In this document: positions 43,746-57,136 of the stretch, piece after piece
Numbering within the stretch: the stretch's first letter is position 1
How the letters are laid out: each line of letters starts with the position of its first letter
NCBI GenBank assembly: GCA_024803745.1
Contig: JANJXV010000262.1
Coordinates: 186,001 to 250,000, forward strand
Direction: 5' to 3'
Length of the DNA stretch: 64,000 nucleotides
Source of the DNA: Megascapheus bottae
Taxonomy: Eukaryota; Chordata; Mammalia; Rodentia; Geomyidae
Notes under the pieces: generated by a model
What the model saw: the letters and a program-made list of their open reading frames with translations, nothing else
The model's database searches: none
Told to the model about the DNA's origin: nothing
Made by a program: the position numbers and the translations under genes

Positions 43746-45058
43746 AGAAAGTTGTAGTGTGTGGGGAGGATGTTGGGGTCAAATACATTTCTTCTTAGAA
43801 ATATACCTCATCTGGTTGCCCTGGATTTTCCTGGCCTTCTTCTTCGAGAAAGGCCTGTTATACTGGATTTGTGGCTTGGCAATGATCTAGCATGTACATC
43901 TTCGAATAAGACATCCACAACTTCCATGCCTGAGACTCGAGTTTCCTGACCTTTGGCAACAGCACAGGAACATCTTTCTTCCTCCTGAGCCAAAGGCCAA
44001 GTGAGCTGGCTTGAGTTGGTTGTTAGTTACAGTGGCTTGGTTACCAGGGTTCCATATTCTGTTCCATTGTGAGGGAGGCAGAGTCACCTTTCAGGCCCAA
44101 TGACCAAAGATCCTTGCTCAGAGAAGACCTCACCAAAGACATCCTGGAAGCTGAATCTCTCCTCCAATCTCACAATATACATGTGGATGTAGTAAACAGC
44201 ACACCTTATTTGTCCAATCCCAATATCTTCCACTAGGCCCAACTACCAGTCTGGTCTCAGGCTCAAGGAGCCTTTCTTAGGTAAGATCCAGACATAAGGG
44301 TCAATATTGCCCTCATCCTTTACAAAACATTTGCTTCACAGTGCCTTCTCTGCCTGTATTTTGCCCCTTGTCGAATTTTCTTTGTTTTTGCTAGTCTTGG
44401 GACTTGACCTCAGAGTGTGAACATGGTTCTTCGGCTTTCTTTAGGCTTTAGCTGTCCCACCGAGCCACAGCACCACTTGCAGAGTTTTCTATGTATGTGG
44501 TAATGAGGAATCAAACCTGAGGCTTACTGCTTGGTAGCCAAGGACTCTACCACTAGGTCAAACACTCAGGGCATCTTGCACATATTTTTGACGTCAATCG
44601 ACTAGGATATTATTAGGTTTCTGTATCCTAATCACTTTTTTATTGATGATTTGCTTTGCTGTCATGTGTAAAATATGCAAGAGGGAAAAACACAGAAGAA
44701 TTAGTGAAATTTTAAAAAAAGCATTACACACATAGGATATTTTGATATGATGATGATGACTTTATAATTACTATGTCAGCGTTGAGAGTTTGGAATAGTG
44801 GTAGAGTGCTTGCCTAGCATCCATGAAGATCTGGGATTGATTGCTCAGTATCACATAGATAGAAAATCTAGATATGGCACTGTGGCTCAAGTGGCAGAGG
44901 GCTAGACTTGAGAAAACCCGAGGACAGTGCTCAGGCCCTGAATTCAAGCCCCAAAACTGGTAGAAAATAAAAGAAAATCAAAATGCTTTTTACGAGCTAA
45001 TTCACTCACAGCATTTGTGAAATACCCCTTTCCCTCAACGTAGACAAGAAAAACAGAT
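43746..45058 (+). repeat. Full-length inverted-arm segment
   Basis: About 1.31 kb that is the reverse complement of 26,690-28,050 (and 62,430-63,785), including the two ID-type SINEs now at about 44,375-44,580 and 44,770-44,965. Its left end is the L1 tail and its right end diverges after ACAGAT at about 45,058. In copy A only the first 0.5 kb remains. Confidence 0.92.
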
Positions 45059-45618
45059 CCATCCCATGGTTCACTGTGAGGCCACTGGTTAGGCTAAGAG
45101 CTAGACGTGCAGCAACACATGAGTTTTATTCTAATACTTTCCAAACTTTGTACTCAAATATGCTACCTACTTACCAACTTATTTCAGTTATCCTTATTCT
45201 ATACCTTTTCTTCTTTACTACAATATTCTTACACTCCTACGTTAATCCTCTTGTACCTCCCCTGAACTCTCTCAGTCTTTTTTTCTATCTCTGGACCTCT
45301 GCTGGTCTTTCAACCCTTATACTGCACGGATCTACACCTGATGGCTGTTGAGCAATATTGTATATGTAGGTGGTTAATTATTCTCTAGGCGCAGAGGGAC
45401 TTAAAGACAATAGAGATTGGATTGAGAGGCTTATTGCTTTGGGGATAAATCGCTTATCAGTGGTTGTATTAGACTGTTCTGTAAGTACACAAAAAGAAAG
45501 AGTGATAATACCAATCAAAGCTTGCGAACATCTAGTGTCTGCCAGCTACAGAGGTCTAGGTTGGTTATATCTGAAAAACTATAATCGTATTTAGTAGTAA
45601 TCTTGCTCCCATTGTCAA
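45059..45618 (+). mobile_element. L1 5' UTR, copy B fragment
   Basis: From about 45,437 it matches window bases 1-182, upstream of ORF1. The part 45,059-45,436 has no counterpart in the window and is probably more L1 5' UTR, but the left boundary is not certain. Confidence 0.7.
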
Positions 45619-46179
45619 ATGGGCAGAACAAGAAACTCAAGAAAAATTTCAAATCAAGAAACAACATCCCCCACCCAATGTAAACAGACAATGGAACAGT
45701 CACTGGCAAACCTAGAGGAGAGTCTTCCAAGTGCTACACAAATGCAATTGATAAACATCCTTAATGGAAAATGTGAAAATATAAAGAAAGAGATAATAGA
45801 GGAAGACATAGCTGAACAAGAGGAAAGCATAAACAAAGTGATAAGTGAAAAAGAAGAAGCCATAAAGGAGGCCATAATAAAGGTTTTTCAAAGAAAGATG
45901 GATGAATTCATAGAATCCACAAATAAAAACGTGACCAAACTCCAGCAAATGTCCAAAGAAAATAAAGCTACTGAGCTAACCACTCAAAAGGAAATCAAGG
46001 AGATAAATAAATCCATACATGATCTAAAACAAGAGATGCAAGGCATCAAAAATGAGCAATTAGAAGCAAGGGAGATGAAAAATAAAGTAGATAGTTGTGA
46101 TAGCAGGTTAGACAATGCAGAGGAGAGAATTTCCGTGGCTGAAGATAATTTAGTTTTTATAGAGAATGAACAGAAATGA
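45619..46179 (+). pseudogene. L1 ORF1 N-terminal part, copy B
   Basis: Coiled-coil half of ORF1p (186 codons, MGRTRNSRKISNQE to ENEQK). The frame breaks because one A is missing from the run before ATGAGTC. The result is an ATGA overlap with the next frame, as in copy A, but through a different indel. Confidence 0.9.
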
Positions 46180-46622
46180 GTCAATCCAAATCTAGGAAAT
46201 ATGAGAGAGCGCTTCAGGAGTTCCAAGATACAATTAGGAAGCCTAATTTAAGGCTAGTTGGTATTGAGGAGGGCGTGGAGAAAGAGGTCAATGGTATTGG
46301 AAATATACTTCAGGAAATCATCTCAGAGAATTTCCCAAATATCCAGAAGGGGAGGTCCATCCAGATACGAGAAGCTTTTCGAACCCCAAACAGGCCTGAC
46401 CAGAAAAGAACATCCCATTGCCACATTGTGATCCGAACTGGATCAATAGAAACGAAAGAAAACATCCAAAAGGCAGCCAGGGAAAAGGGATCAGTAACCT
46501 ATAAAGGCAAACCAATCAGAATAACCCCAGATTTCAAAGCAGAAAACATGCAAGCACGAAGTGACTGGAAGCATATATGTCATGCCCTTAAATCAAGTAA
46601 CTACCAACCAAGAATACTGTAG
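46176..46622 (+). pseudogene. L1 ORF1 C-terminal part, copy B
   Basis: RRM and CTD, 148 codons, reading MSQSKSRKYERALQE to the natural end SSNYQPRIL. It is complete apart from the upstream shift, so it is the best ORF1 C-terminus here. It shows that the AGCCT in KPNL codons at 46,240 is normal ORF1 sequence. Confidence 0.92.
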
Positions 46623-46868
46623 CCAGCTAAGCTCTCATTCATAACTGAGGGAACAATAAAAACATTCCATTCCAGGGAAAAGCTGCAACAATATGTCGAA
46701 ACAAAACCAACACTACAGAGAATTCTCAAAGATGCTCTATACATAGAAAACCAAGATAAATGCAACATAGGGAAAGAAATGGCACCTAAACAGCATACCA
46801 TCTATGGACCACAAGAACTGTCAAGACACAGGCCCTAATAAAAGCTTTTAAAAATGGTAGGAACTAAT

Positions 46869-47208
46869 AAATATCTCTCAATCCTAACTCTCAATATCAA
46901 TGGACTTAACTCTCCAATTAAACGGCATAGGTTGTCTAGTTGGATCAAAAAGCAAGAGCCATCGTTCTGCTGTCTTCAAGAGACACATCTTACCCAAAAA
47001 CAATCATCTTTTGAGAGTGAGAGGTTGGAATAAACTCTATCAAGCTAACTGGCCCCATAAACAGGCTGGAGTTGCCATCCTCATATCAGATACAATAGAC
47101 TTCAAACTAAAAATAGTTAGAAAAGACGAAGAAGGTTACTACATACTACTAAAGGGATCTCTCCTCCAGGAAGACATAACGATCCTAAATATTTACACAC
47201 CCTTTTGA
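46869..47208 (+). pseudogene. L1 ORF2 start, truncated, copy B
   Basis: Reads LTLNINGLNSPIKRHRL and AVFKRH/CLQETHLTQKQ in the two frames that the shared shift separates. It ends at NIYTPF with an abrupt change to non-L1 TTTTGAATATTCTC at about 47,204. Same truncation as at 12,541. Confidence 0.9.
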
Positions 47209-47639
47209 ATATTCTCAAAAGATTGAAGATTCTGCCAGTGTAAGTTAGATTCCGGCATTGATATTAAATAATGCAATGAGTAGGGATTTATATTTGAAAT
47301 ATCACTGTTGACAAAATCTAACACACATTTGCTTAGTATTTGCTTTTGATTTCCCAAGAAGTTCAGTACAAGCTAACATGTGTGGCATATATCGACTGGG
47401 AGAAATAATTCAGAATATGTGAGTCATTTGAACAGGAGTCAGTGAAAAGATACAAAAGCAGGATACCCATATTGTGATAATTTGTATCTTTTGCATATTT
47501 TGTGTTTGTTATTAATTCCATTTGTGGTGTACATTTCTAGGTAAAAACTTTCAAAATGTTTCCATACAATTTGTTATTTCAACAGCAAAAAAAGACATTT
47601 ATATGCCTGATAAAATTCATAGAATCCAAATTTTTCCAT
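47209..47639. other. Non-repetitive spacer, copy B
   Basis: Equivalent of 12,546-12,954, with about 30 extra bases near 47,430-47,460 (GAGTCAGTGAAAAGATACAAAAGC). No gene. Confidence 0.5.
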
Positions 47640-48085
47640 ATTATTTTTTGTTTTTTCTTTTTTTTTGGTGGGTCATAGATCTTGAACTCAGCTTGGGCAC
47701 TATCCCTGAGCTCTTCAGCTCCAGGCTACCACCTTACCCTGGAGCCAAGCCCCACTTCCCATTTTCTAAAGGTAAATTGGAGATAAGTGTCTCAGGTCTT
47801 TTTGTGCCAGGATGGCTTTAAACCTTGATCCTCAGATCTCAGCCTCCTGAGTAGCTAGGATTATAGAAGTGAGCCACCACCCCATCATGCTCAGCTTTCT
47901 GGTTTTTTTTAAACAAGCCCTTTGGCTGGAACTCGGTCTGAGTACTGTCCTTCAGCTTTCCTCAAGCCTAGTGATCTTCTACTTGAGCCACAGCACTACT
48001 TCTGGTTTTTTCTGTGTATGTGGTACTGCGGAATTGAACCTTCGTCTTCATACAAGCATTCTACAACTATGCCAAACTCCCAGCC
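47640..48085 (-). repeat. B1/ID composite and ID dimer, copy B
   Basis: Reverse-strand pair equivalent to 12,955-13,385. The ID dimer here keeps CCCTTTGGCTGGAACTCGGTCTGAGTACTG, part of which copy A has lost. Confidence 0.85.
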
Positions 48086-48944
48086 CCTCCACATTAGTTT
48101 TTATGATAGATCTTTCCATGCATCTAGGATGGCTAGAAATCCTTCTTGAGTTTCCCAAGATCAGGGAGTATAGGTGTGTCCCATCCTGTGTGGATACATA
48201 ACCATTGTTTAGGGTACAGTTCTCTCTTCATTCTATCCATCTAGAGCAATTTTCATCTTCCATGTATAATCATTAAACATTCAGCTCCTGTTCCTCTCTA
48301 CTCCATTCTCTGGAACCATCGTGCTTTTTGGCTCTAAGGGTTTGTTGATCCTTGGAAGCTCTGGAAGGGAAAACATACCCTAGCTCTTCCTTTATGACTG
48401 CTGTATTTTTAGTTTACTGTAATCAAGATTCATCTGTAAAATATAGTAAAATGTTCTTCCTTTTCAATGCATTGTTTTGCATATTTCTATCTTTTGATTA
48501 TTATTAATAGTTGTGAATGGATTCTCCACATATTTGTTATAGTCTCTGCTCTCTCTTCCATTAGGTACAAATCTAGAAATAGAAGTGTTGGACCATATTT
48601 CTATGTACTTCTATATTTAGCACTTTTTTAGCACTCTCCACGCAATTTTTGATTGCTTTATATTCCTTACAGGACTATTCCAAAGTTCTACTTCTTCTCA
48701 CTACCTTCCCAGTAATAGACTTTGAAAGTTGTTTTATTGTATGCGTGTGTGTGTGTGTGTGTTTGTCTGTGTGTATGTGGATCTTTTTGTTTAAAACTAT
48801 ATTTATATTAACATATTTAAAGTAATGATTTCATTGTAATTTTAATTTTTCTCATGACTGTTAATATTGAACTTCTTTCTACATTTTGAACTACTATTTC
48901 TATATATTCTTTTTAGAAAATCATCTCCAATCTCCAATTTTTTT
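48086..48944. other. Spacer with short (GT)n, copy B
   Basis: Equivalent of 13,386-14,261. The GT repeat at 48,743-48,775 is interrupted. No gene. Confidence 0.55.
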
Positions 48945-49080
48945 CCCTTTTTTTGTGGGGTAGTAGGGAAAGTCATGGGGCTTGGATCTTGGGCCGTGAG
49001 CTCTTTAGTTTAAGGCTATTGTCCTACCCTGAGTATTGCCCCTCAGTTCTTCTGCTCACAGCTCCCTACCCCTCTTCCCA
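48945..49080 (-). repeat. Partial SINE, copy B
   Basis: Same element as 14,262-14,400. Confidence 0.55.
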
Positions 49081-49171
49081 TTATATACAGAACAAAGGTC
49101 ATCCTCAGTCTTTTTGAAAAAGTAAAACATACAGTAAATTTGTAGTATAAAACAGCAAGAAATAAATTTCT

Positions 49172-49425
49172 TGCCAGGTGCAGTGACTTCTACCTGTAAT
49201 CCTAGCTACTCAGATATCAGGCTGATATCTAAAGATTTGGTTCAGCCAGCCTGCGCATTAGAAAGTCTATGAGACTCTCATCTACAGTTAACCACTAGAA
49301 TATGGGAAATGGCACTGTGGCTTCATCGGTAGGGTGATAGCCTTGAGTTGAAGAGCTCAGGAACAGTGCCCAGGCCCAGAGTTCAAGCCTTACAAATCCC
49401 CCAGCCAAAAAAAAGAAAAAAAAGT
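49172..49425 (+). repeat. B1/ID composite SINE, copy B
   Basis: Same insertion as 14,489-14,742, with a shorter A-tail. Confidence 0.88.
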
Positions 49426-49689
49426 TTCTTCCCCAAGTGATTATTATACCAGACATAGAACATTAACATTCTGGGTGTATTTCATAGTATTATTTCTTGA
49501 TACCCTAAGATTTTGCAATATTCTCACAGTACCAGCATATGTCATCATATAATGTAGTTCCTTTTCAATGGAATAATTCCATTTATAACCTAAATCTACT
49601 CCCTCGACTTATTTTTGTCGATACCACAATTGCTCTCCCATGATATGCCACAAGCCATTAAACATTTTATGGTGGGTAATTGGAAAGGA

Positions 49690-49860
49690 GTGCCATGGAA
49701 TTTTGTGCCAGGCTGGCTTTGAACCATGGTCCTCAGATCTCAGTCTCCTGAGTAGCTAGGATGATAGGCGTGAGCCACCAACACCTGGCTTGCCTTTTTA
49801 TTTTTTTGTGGGTCTTGGGACTTGAACTCTGGGCCTAGGCACCATCCCTAAGCTTTTCAG
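49690..49860 (-). repeat. Partial composite SINE, copy B
   Basis: Same insertion as 15,018-15,180. It is closer to the family consensus here (GGCTGGCTTTGAACCATGG, CACCTGGCTTGCC). Confidence 0.8.
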
Positions 49861-49961
49861 GTCAATATTTCATGTAAGTCTAAACATTTAAGTAAAGGAA
49901 TACAATTCCAACAAAAAAAGAATAAAATTCCAGATATTGTGTGTTTATAACTCAGTGCTAA

Positions 49962-50201
<240 letters not shown>

Positions 50202-50454
50202 TAAATGAAAGATTCCAGGCCCTGAGGATTATCATTACTTTCTAAAGAAAACCTAAGGTAATTTTGTACTCATTCTTCAGGATACATTCAGGATACTTTG
50301 ACAACAGTTCTAAATTATGTTTCCTCTAATGGAGACGACATTCCAAACTTACACAGTAATTGTAAGTGGATAAACCATCCAGAATAGAATATATATCATT
50401 ATTGGAAATAGGATCTACAAATCACTAAACAGTGAGTTTATAATGGAAACCTGG

Positions 50455-50695
50455 CACTAGGTGCAATGTTTCATGCCTGTAATCTTAAAATATTCAGGAG
50501 GAAGAAATCTAAGAATTCTAATTTGAAGCCAGCAATGGCATAAAAATTGCCATGAAACTCTATAACTCCAAGTAACCCCTCAAAAATGTTAGTGGAGTGT
50601 CAAGAGTTTGACTTTGTGGTTGAGTGCTTGCCTAGCATGCATGAAGACCTATGCATGTAACCGGAGCTGGGACTCAAACTGGTATTTTTCTAGCC
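50455..50695 (+). repeat. Old SINE pieces in intron, copy B
   Basis: Same as 15,771-16,015. Confidence 0.65.
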
Positions 50696-50878
50696 TTGAG
50701 CAAGACAGCTAAGTTTATGCCATAGAAAATGAATCCAGAGCTGGGGAAGAGTCAACCATGGAGCCAGTGAGAAATGAGAAAAAAGATTTAATACATAACA
50801 TGTGAGTAGGATGTCTGCGAACTTAAACAATGATGACACAGCATAAGCAATAATTCTCTACTGTTTCTAATTTACAAG

Positions 50879-50967
50879 GCCCTGTGTTCCCAAACCTTTA
50901 TTAATTGACAAGCTAGAGCACTGTGCAGAACTCTGGATAGGAAATTCCTCTGACAAGAATATCACAG
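50879..50967 (+). pseudogene. KRAB B-box exon with shifted acceptor, copy B
   Basis: Copy A has TTTACAG|GGCCC; here it is TTTACAAGGCCC. The only AG at the junction is one base further on, so the exon would be 89 nt instead of 90 and the reading frame would shift after the A box. The donor (ACAG|GTGAGT) is intact. The B-box sequence itself is still recognisable (PKPLLIDKLEHCAELW in the original frame). Confidence 0.82.
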
Positions 50968-51128
50968 GTGAGTGAATGCATCTTCATATTGATGTTGGAG
51001 CCTGAGCCCCATTGGTAAGTTCATGTTGTGATGTACTGATCAATAATATTCTTAGTTACCCTAAATCCTGTGTGGAACCTATGGAATTCTTTGTGAATGA
51101 ATCAAGAATCATTTTCTTTTCCCAAGCC

Positions 51129-51288
51129 TATGCTTGGTCTCAGGGCCTGAGCATGGTCCCTGGGTTTTCTCAAGGCTAGCTCTCTACTTCTTGAGTCATA
51201 GCACCACTTCTGGCTTTTTCTTTGTATGTAGTACCAAGGAACTGAACCAGGTCTTTGTGCATGCTAGCCCAAACCCCAGGCACCAAGA
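51129..51288 (-). repeat. ID-type dimeric SINE, copy B
   Basis: Same insertion as 16,448-16,606. Confidence 0.85.
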
Positions 51289-51382
51289 ATCATAGGGTGA
51301 TATGATGAATTCTATGTGGCAGTAGAGTTAAAGTTAGATTTCTCTGTAGAAATCACTGTGAAACAAAATAAAATGAGAAAGC

Positions 51383-51631
51383 CATGAGCCCGTGGCTCAT
51401 GCCTGTAATCCTAGCTACTTAGGAGGCTGAGATCTGAGGATCAAGGTTCAAAGACTGACCTATCACAAAAACACCTTAGACTCTTCTCTCCAATGAACCA
51501 ATAGAAAATGAGAAGTGGGGTTGAGGCTAAAGACATAGGGCAGTAGCCTTGAGCTGAAGAGCTCCTGAAGGACAGCCAGGTCTAGAATTCAAGTCCCATG
51601 ACCACAAAACAAGAAAGAAAGAAAGAAAGAT

Positions 51632-51681
<50 letters not shown>

Positions 51682-51682
51682 G
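51383..51682 (+). repeat. B1/ID composite with (GAAA)n tail, copy B
   Basis: Same insertion as 16,703-17,074. The GAAA tail (51,612-51,682) is about half as long as in copy A and has one GATA interruption. Confidence 0.9.
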
Positions 51683-51819
51683 AATTTCATTTGTTTAAAA
51701 CTAAGACTATAAATGATTGAGCAAACAAGGAATAAGTCAGGGCATTATTCTCTGATAAGGATAATATCTTTATGCTGGTAGGAAGAGACTGGTATTCAGA
51801 ACCAGACCTTTCCACCAGA

Positions 51820-51995
51820 AATTGAGCCTAGTGGTAGAGTGCTTGCCTAGCATGCACAAAGACACAGGTTTGATTCCTTATTACCACATACATAGAAAAA
51901 TCCAGAAGTAATGACTTCATTGGTAGGGTACTAGTCTTCAGAAAACCCAAGGACAGTGGTTAGGTCCTAAGTTCAAACCCAGGAATGGAAGGAAA
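51820..51995 (+). repeat. ID-type dimeric SINE, copy B
   Basis: Same insertion as 17,205-17,400. Confidence 0.8.
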
Positions 51996-52344
51996 AAAAA
52001 ACAACAAAGTTTCAATCAACATAAGAAAATTAACTAGACAATGAGCTGGGGATTTTCTGGTCTTCCATGGTTCTGAGGAACAGGAGTGTTAGAAAAGGAA
52101 TTTTTATAAGACTTCAAATGGAAAGAAACAAATTTCAAAATTCCCACAAATACCTAAATTGAGACTTTAGTGAGAAGTTGTAACTGAAGGGATATAGGTG
52201 TAAGTCCTTACTCTCAAGAATCGTTCTTGCTTGGATCAAAGGCAAACAGACATATAAACCAAACTTGTGGCCGCTGAATCTAGAAAAAATTCGTGTTCCT
52301 CACTTAATGGTTATTAAGCAAACAGCATTGAAACAGGGTAAGGT

Positions 52345-52515
52345 AATCCTATCTGCTACTCAGGACCTGAGACTCTTATCTGTAGTTAACTCTAGAAAAG
52401 AGTATGTGGGGCTGTAGCTCAAGGATAGGGGTTATAGTCTTCTGCTGAAGTGTTCAGGGACAGGACCGAGGCCTATGAACTACAAAAAAAAAGAAAAGAA
52501 AAGAGAAGAAAGTTT
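52345..52515 (+). repeat. Partial composite SINE, copy B
   Basis: Same insertion as 17,735-17,915. Confidence 0.6.
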
Positions 52516-52923
52516 TAAAAAGATGCAAAACAGCACAGTATTTAGATTATTTCTCAAAAATAAAAGAAAGGCAGCTATTCCTCAATGTATAAACAAAACA
52601 GTATTTGAAAAAAAACAGCTGCAGGTATATTATAGGTAGTACTCAGCTTAAAACTGTAGCAATACATAGATGGGTAATTTCAATAAATATTTCCTGTGAT
52701 ATAAAAAGAGAACTAAAACACAGAAAAACATTATTGGTCATTGTAAAATATCATTTTCTTAATATGTTAGGGAGAAAAGCATATATTTCTCACAAATCAA
52801 TTTCCACTTTTATATTTTAAAATATCTAACACTTAGGATGGGAAAGTAAAGTCATTACCTTTACAGTAAGGAATATTTGTATCTCATGTATGTTTGTGTC
52901 TTTTTTTCTATGACTCATTTTAG
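52516..52923. other. Intron end, copy B
   Basis: AT-rich, ending in the same pyrimidine tract and TTTTAG acceptor as copy A. Confidence 0.6.
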
Positions 52924-53335
52924 ATGTCCAGGTAATAGAAAATGTGTTCAAGACCTGCCAGGAAAGTCCACATGAATGTCTTTGTGAAGTAGCAGTTGCA
53001 AGTAGTATCGAAGTGGAGGAAAACCTGAGATTAGCAACAACTTTAAATTTGAGCTCTACACATAATCCAGAGCTGATTAGTAATAACGGTAAAAACTTAG
53101 GGGTGAGGACTGAGGAGTTCATTAAGTGTCAGAACATGCTTCTGTTTCCTAAGCCTGATGAGATGCATGCTGCATATAGATCTCGTATGTCTCCTGTTCT
53201 TAAAAAATCCATCGGCTATTCAGAGCATTTTATTCATGATTGTGACAGTCCAAAAGATCTGCAGTATCATAATTCTGTTCTCCCTGCCCAAGAAATTCTT
53301 CAGGGAGGGAGGAAAACTGCTAAATGTACTGTGTG
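52924..53335 (+). pseudogene. Last-exon linker, copy B
   Basis: Same linker as 18,321-18,733 with a few substitutions (for example VIENVF for VMENVF, NLRLAT for NVRFVT). It ends at the same TGA before the fingers, so the KRAB-to-finger frameshift is ancestral. Confidence 0.8.
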
Positions 53336-54405
<1,070 letters not shown>

Positions 54406-55143
54406 ACCCTAGGAATATAACCAAAGTTGAAAGTCTTTCGTGCAGTATTCACCCTTCAGGAAGCGTAAGAGAGTTCACACATATGAGAAGCCTTAGCAAT
54501 GTAATAAATAGGAAAGACTTTTTAGTCTGTGGAAGAAAACTCAGCTTGTGTCACAGAACCAACACAAGATAAAACCCTTAATGAATGTAGCAAATGTTCA
54601 GTCTTTTCCCCAGAAGGCACAAGTCAAGATTTATCACTAAACACCCACAGGATAGAATCCTATGAATAAAATGAAAGGGAAATTTTTTTGAAGAACTCAT
54701 AGTTGAGTTTGCATGATACCACACAGACACAGGATAAAAATCGTATGAATATAAGAATATGAAAAATCCATCATGAACGTATGACTAAGTATAAAATGCA
54801 CATAGGAGAGAAAAACCTTATGAATATTACAAATGTGGAAAGTGTTTGACCTGGAAGGCATACTTCTGTGTTCATCACAAACCTGATTCCCATAGAAGAA
54901 AAGAAAACTAATGAATAGAACAAATGTGCAATGACTTTTAATCAGAAGTCAGTCTTCAGTACATTTCAGAACATACACAATAGAGAAATTCTGAGTAATG
55001 AAAAACATTTAGCTATATATAGAATCTCTGTATATGGGAGCATTAGGGTAAGTCTTCTAAACAAAGTCAACCTTCAGCAAGCATTAAGAGCACTCACAGA
55101 AGAAATAATAGCATGTAGGAAAACCTTTGTCAGAAACCTCTAA
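54406..55143 (+). pseudogene. Decayed 3' fingers, copy B
   Basis: Equivalent of 19,800-20,535; the remnants are very similar, so this decay predates the duplication. Confidence 0.7.
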
Positions 55144-55315
55144 AAGCTGACTGTGTGGCTTAGTGGTAGAGTGCTAACCTATCAAGGATGAAGGCCTGGG
55201 TTAGATTCCTCAATACTACGTGAAAAGAGCAAGCCAGAAGCAGCACTGTGGTTCAAATGGTAGAGTGCTAACCTTGAGCAAAAGTAGCTCAGGCTCTGAG
55301 TTCAAGCCTAAGGAT

Positions 55316-55316
<1 letters not shown>
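55144..55316 (+). repeat. ID-type dimeric SINE, copy B
   Basis: Same insertion as 20,536-20,707. Confidence 0.88.
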
Positions 55317-55383
<67 letters not shown>

Positions 55384-55465
55384 AAGAGAGAGAGAAAGAG
55401 AGAAAAGAGAGAGAAACAGGAACTTCTAAATTTTACAGAGATAGAGAAGGAGAGAGAAGGAGACA
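55317..55465. repeat. (GA)n tract, copy B
   Basis: About 150 bp, some 80 bp shorter than copy A, with fewer CAGA interruptions. Confidence 0.95.
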
Positions 55466-55487
55466 GAAACTAATTTCTAAACTTTAC

Positions 55488-55876
55488 AGTCTTTCTATTT
55501 CCTTACAAATTCGTCTATGTCATTCTTTCTGACAGAAGCACAGAATTCCATTGTGTAAAAATACCATATTTGATCTACTCATCAACTGACGGGCATCTGG
55601 GTTGGTTCCTTACCTTTGTTATAGTAAATAGTGATGTGATAAATGTTATTGTTCTAGTGAATTTAGTGTGTCCTATCTGGACGATTGTCAAGTACTGAAA
55701 TTGCTGGATCACAGGGGAGCTCTATGTTTAGTCTTTTTGGGATACTGCCATAGTGCTTTCCATAGTGGTTGAACGAGTTTGCAATCCCACCAGCAGTGTA
55801 GTAGTGATCCCTCCTGGCCACATCCCCTCCAGCATACGTTATTAGATTTCTGGATCTTGTCCATTCTAACTGGAGT
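55488..55876 (-). mobile_element. L1 3' ORF2 fragment, reverse strand, copy B
   Basis: Same fragment as 20,962-21,350. Confidence 0.88.
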
Positions 55877-55887
55877 GAGGAGGAAAA

Positions 55888-56368
55888 GGGAAAGAGGAAC
55901 TGAAACTTTCTCTCCTTACAGATGACATGATTCTGTATTTAAAGAACCCTATAGACTCTACTCCGAAGCTGCTTGAGCTGATATAAAACTTTGGTAAGGT
56001 AGCAGGGTATAAAATTAACCCTCAATGTCAACTGCCTTCCTATATGCCAACAAATGAGAGGAATGAGGCAAGAATCAGGATAGCAACTCATTTTGCTATC
56101 AAAGAAAATAAAATACCTAGGAATTAACTTAGAATATAAAGCACCTTTTTGATGGAACTATAAACCCTGGAGAAGGAAATTAACGCAGAACTGAGGAAAT
56201 GCAAAAACCTATGCTCCTGGTTTGGAAGAAGTAATATTGTAAAAATGGCAATCTTGATAAGGACTATCTACAAATTCAGTGCAATATTCATCAATATCCC
56301 AATGTCATTCTTTAAAGAAACAGAAGAGGAAATCCAAAATTTCACTTGGAATAATAAAAGACCCCTTA
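55888..56368 (+). mobile_element. L1 reverse-transcriptase fragment, forward, copy B
   Basis: Same fragment as 21,362-21,842, with the identical head-to-head junction. Confidence 0.88.
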
Positions 56369-56754
56369 TAGTCTGCCTTCTGGCATGATACATAATGTTT
56401 AATCTCACCTTCTCCACCAAAATCTCACCTTTCTCATTGAGACATAGGTGGCCCTGTTTACTAGCAGCAAAGGCTCAAACGCGCAGTTTCAGGTGTCACC
56501 ACTGCCTCTGTTACTGGGTAGATCCAACTCTGTCATCGATTCTGAGGTCTGCTCTGGGAGTCTTGGTCACAAGTTGTTCTGTGGCATCTGCTGCCAGCCT
56601 GTGCCTATTTGCTTCCTTTTCCTCCAGCAGCCTACAACAGGGAATGAAATTCAGGCGCTGATGCTCTCCTTCATATGCAGGGCAGGATGAGCCCAACCCT
56701 CCCTCATCTTCCTCTTCCAATTTTTGGGAAAAAATATGCTGGCAGAAGTCCTCA
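56369..56754. other. Unidentified conserved stretch, copy B
   Basis: Equivalent of 21,843-22,227, with the same open frames on both strands. Confidence 0.35.
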
Positions 56755-56975
56755 GGTGTGGCGCATGGCTGATCCACACTTTTAATCCAGGCTGGTCACG
56801 AGGCTGAGATCTGAGTATGGAAGTTCCAAGTCACCTAGAACAGGAAAGTCTGATAGATTCTTACTACCAAAAATAAAAACAGCTGGGAATGGAATTTGGG
56901 CTCAAGTGGTAAAGGGCTGGTCTTGAGTACAAATGCTTAGTGCCCAGGCCCTGAGGTCAGGCTCCAGCACTGCCA
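56755..56975 (+). repeat. B1/ID composite SINE, copy B
   Basis: Same insertion as 22,228-22,448. Confidence 0.8.
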
Positions 56976-57136
56976 ACAACCTCACTTTAGTGAGATTTTA
57001 GCTTTATCCATGTAGGAACATCTCACTGGAAACTTTGCTGGTAGAGATAGTCTTCATAATTTTGTCTCAAGGTAAAGGTCCTCCTGGGGTAGTAGACAAA
57101 AGGTGTCATGGAGAGAGGAGCCCCACTTGCTCCAGG

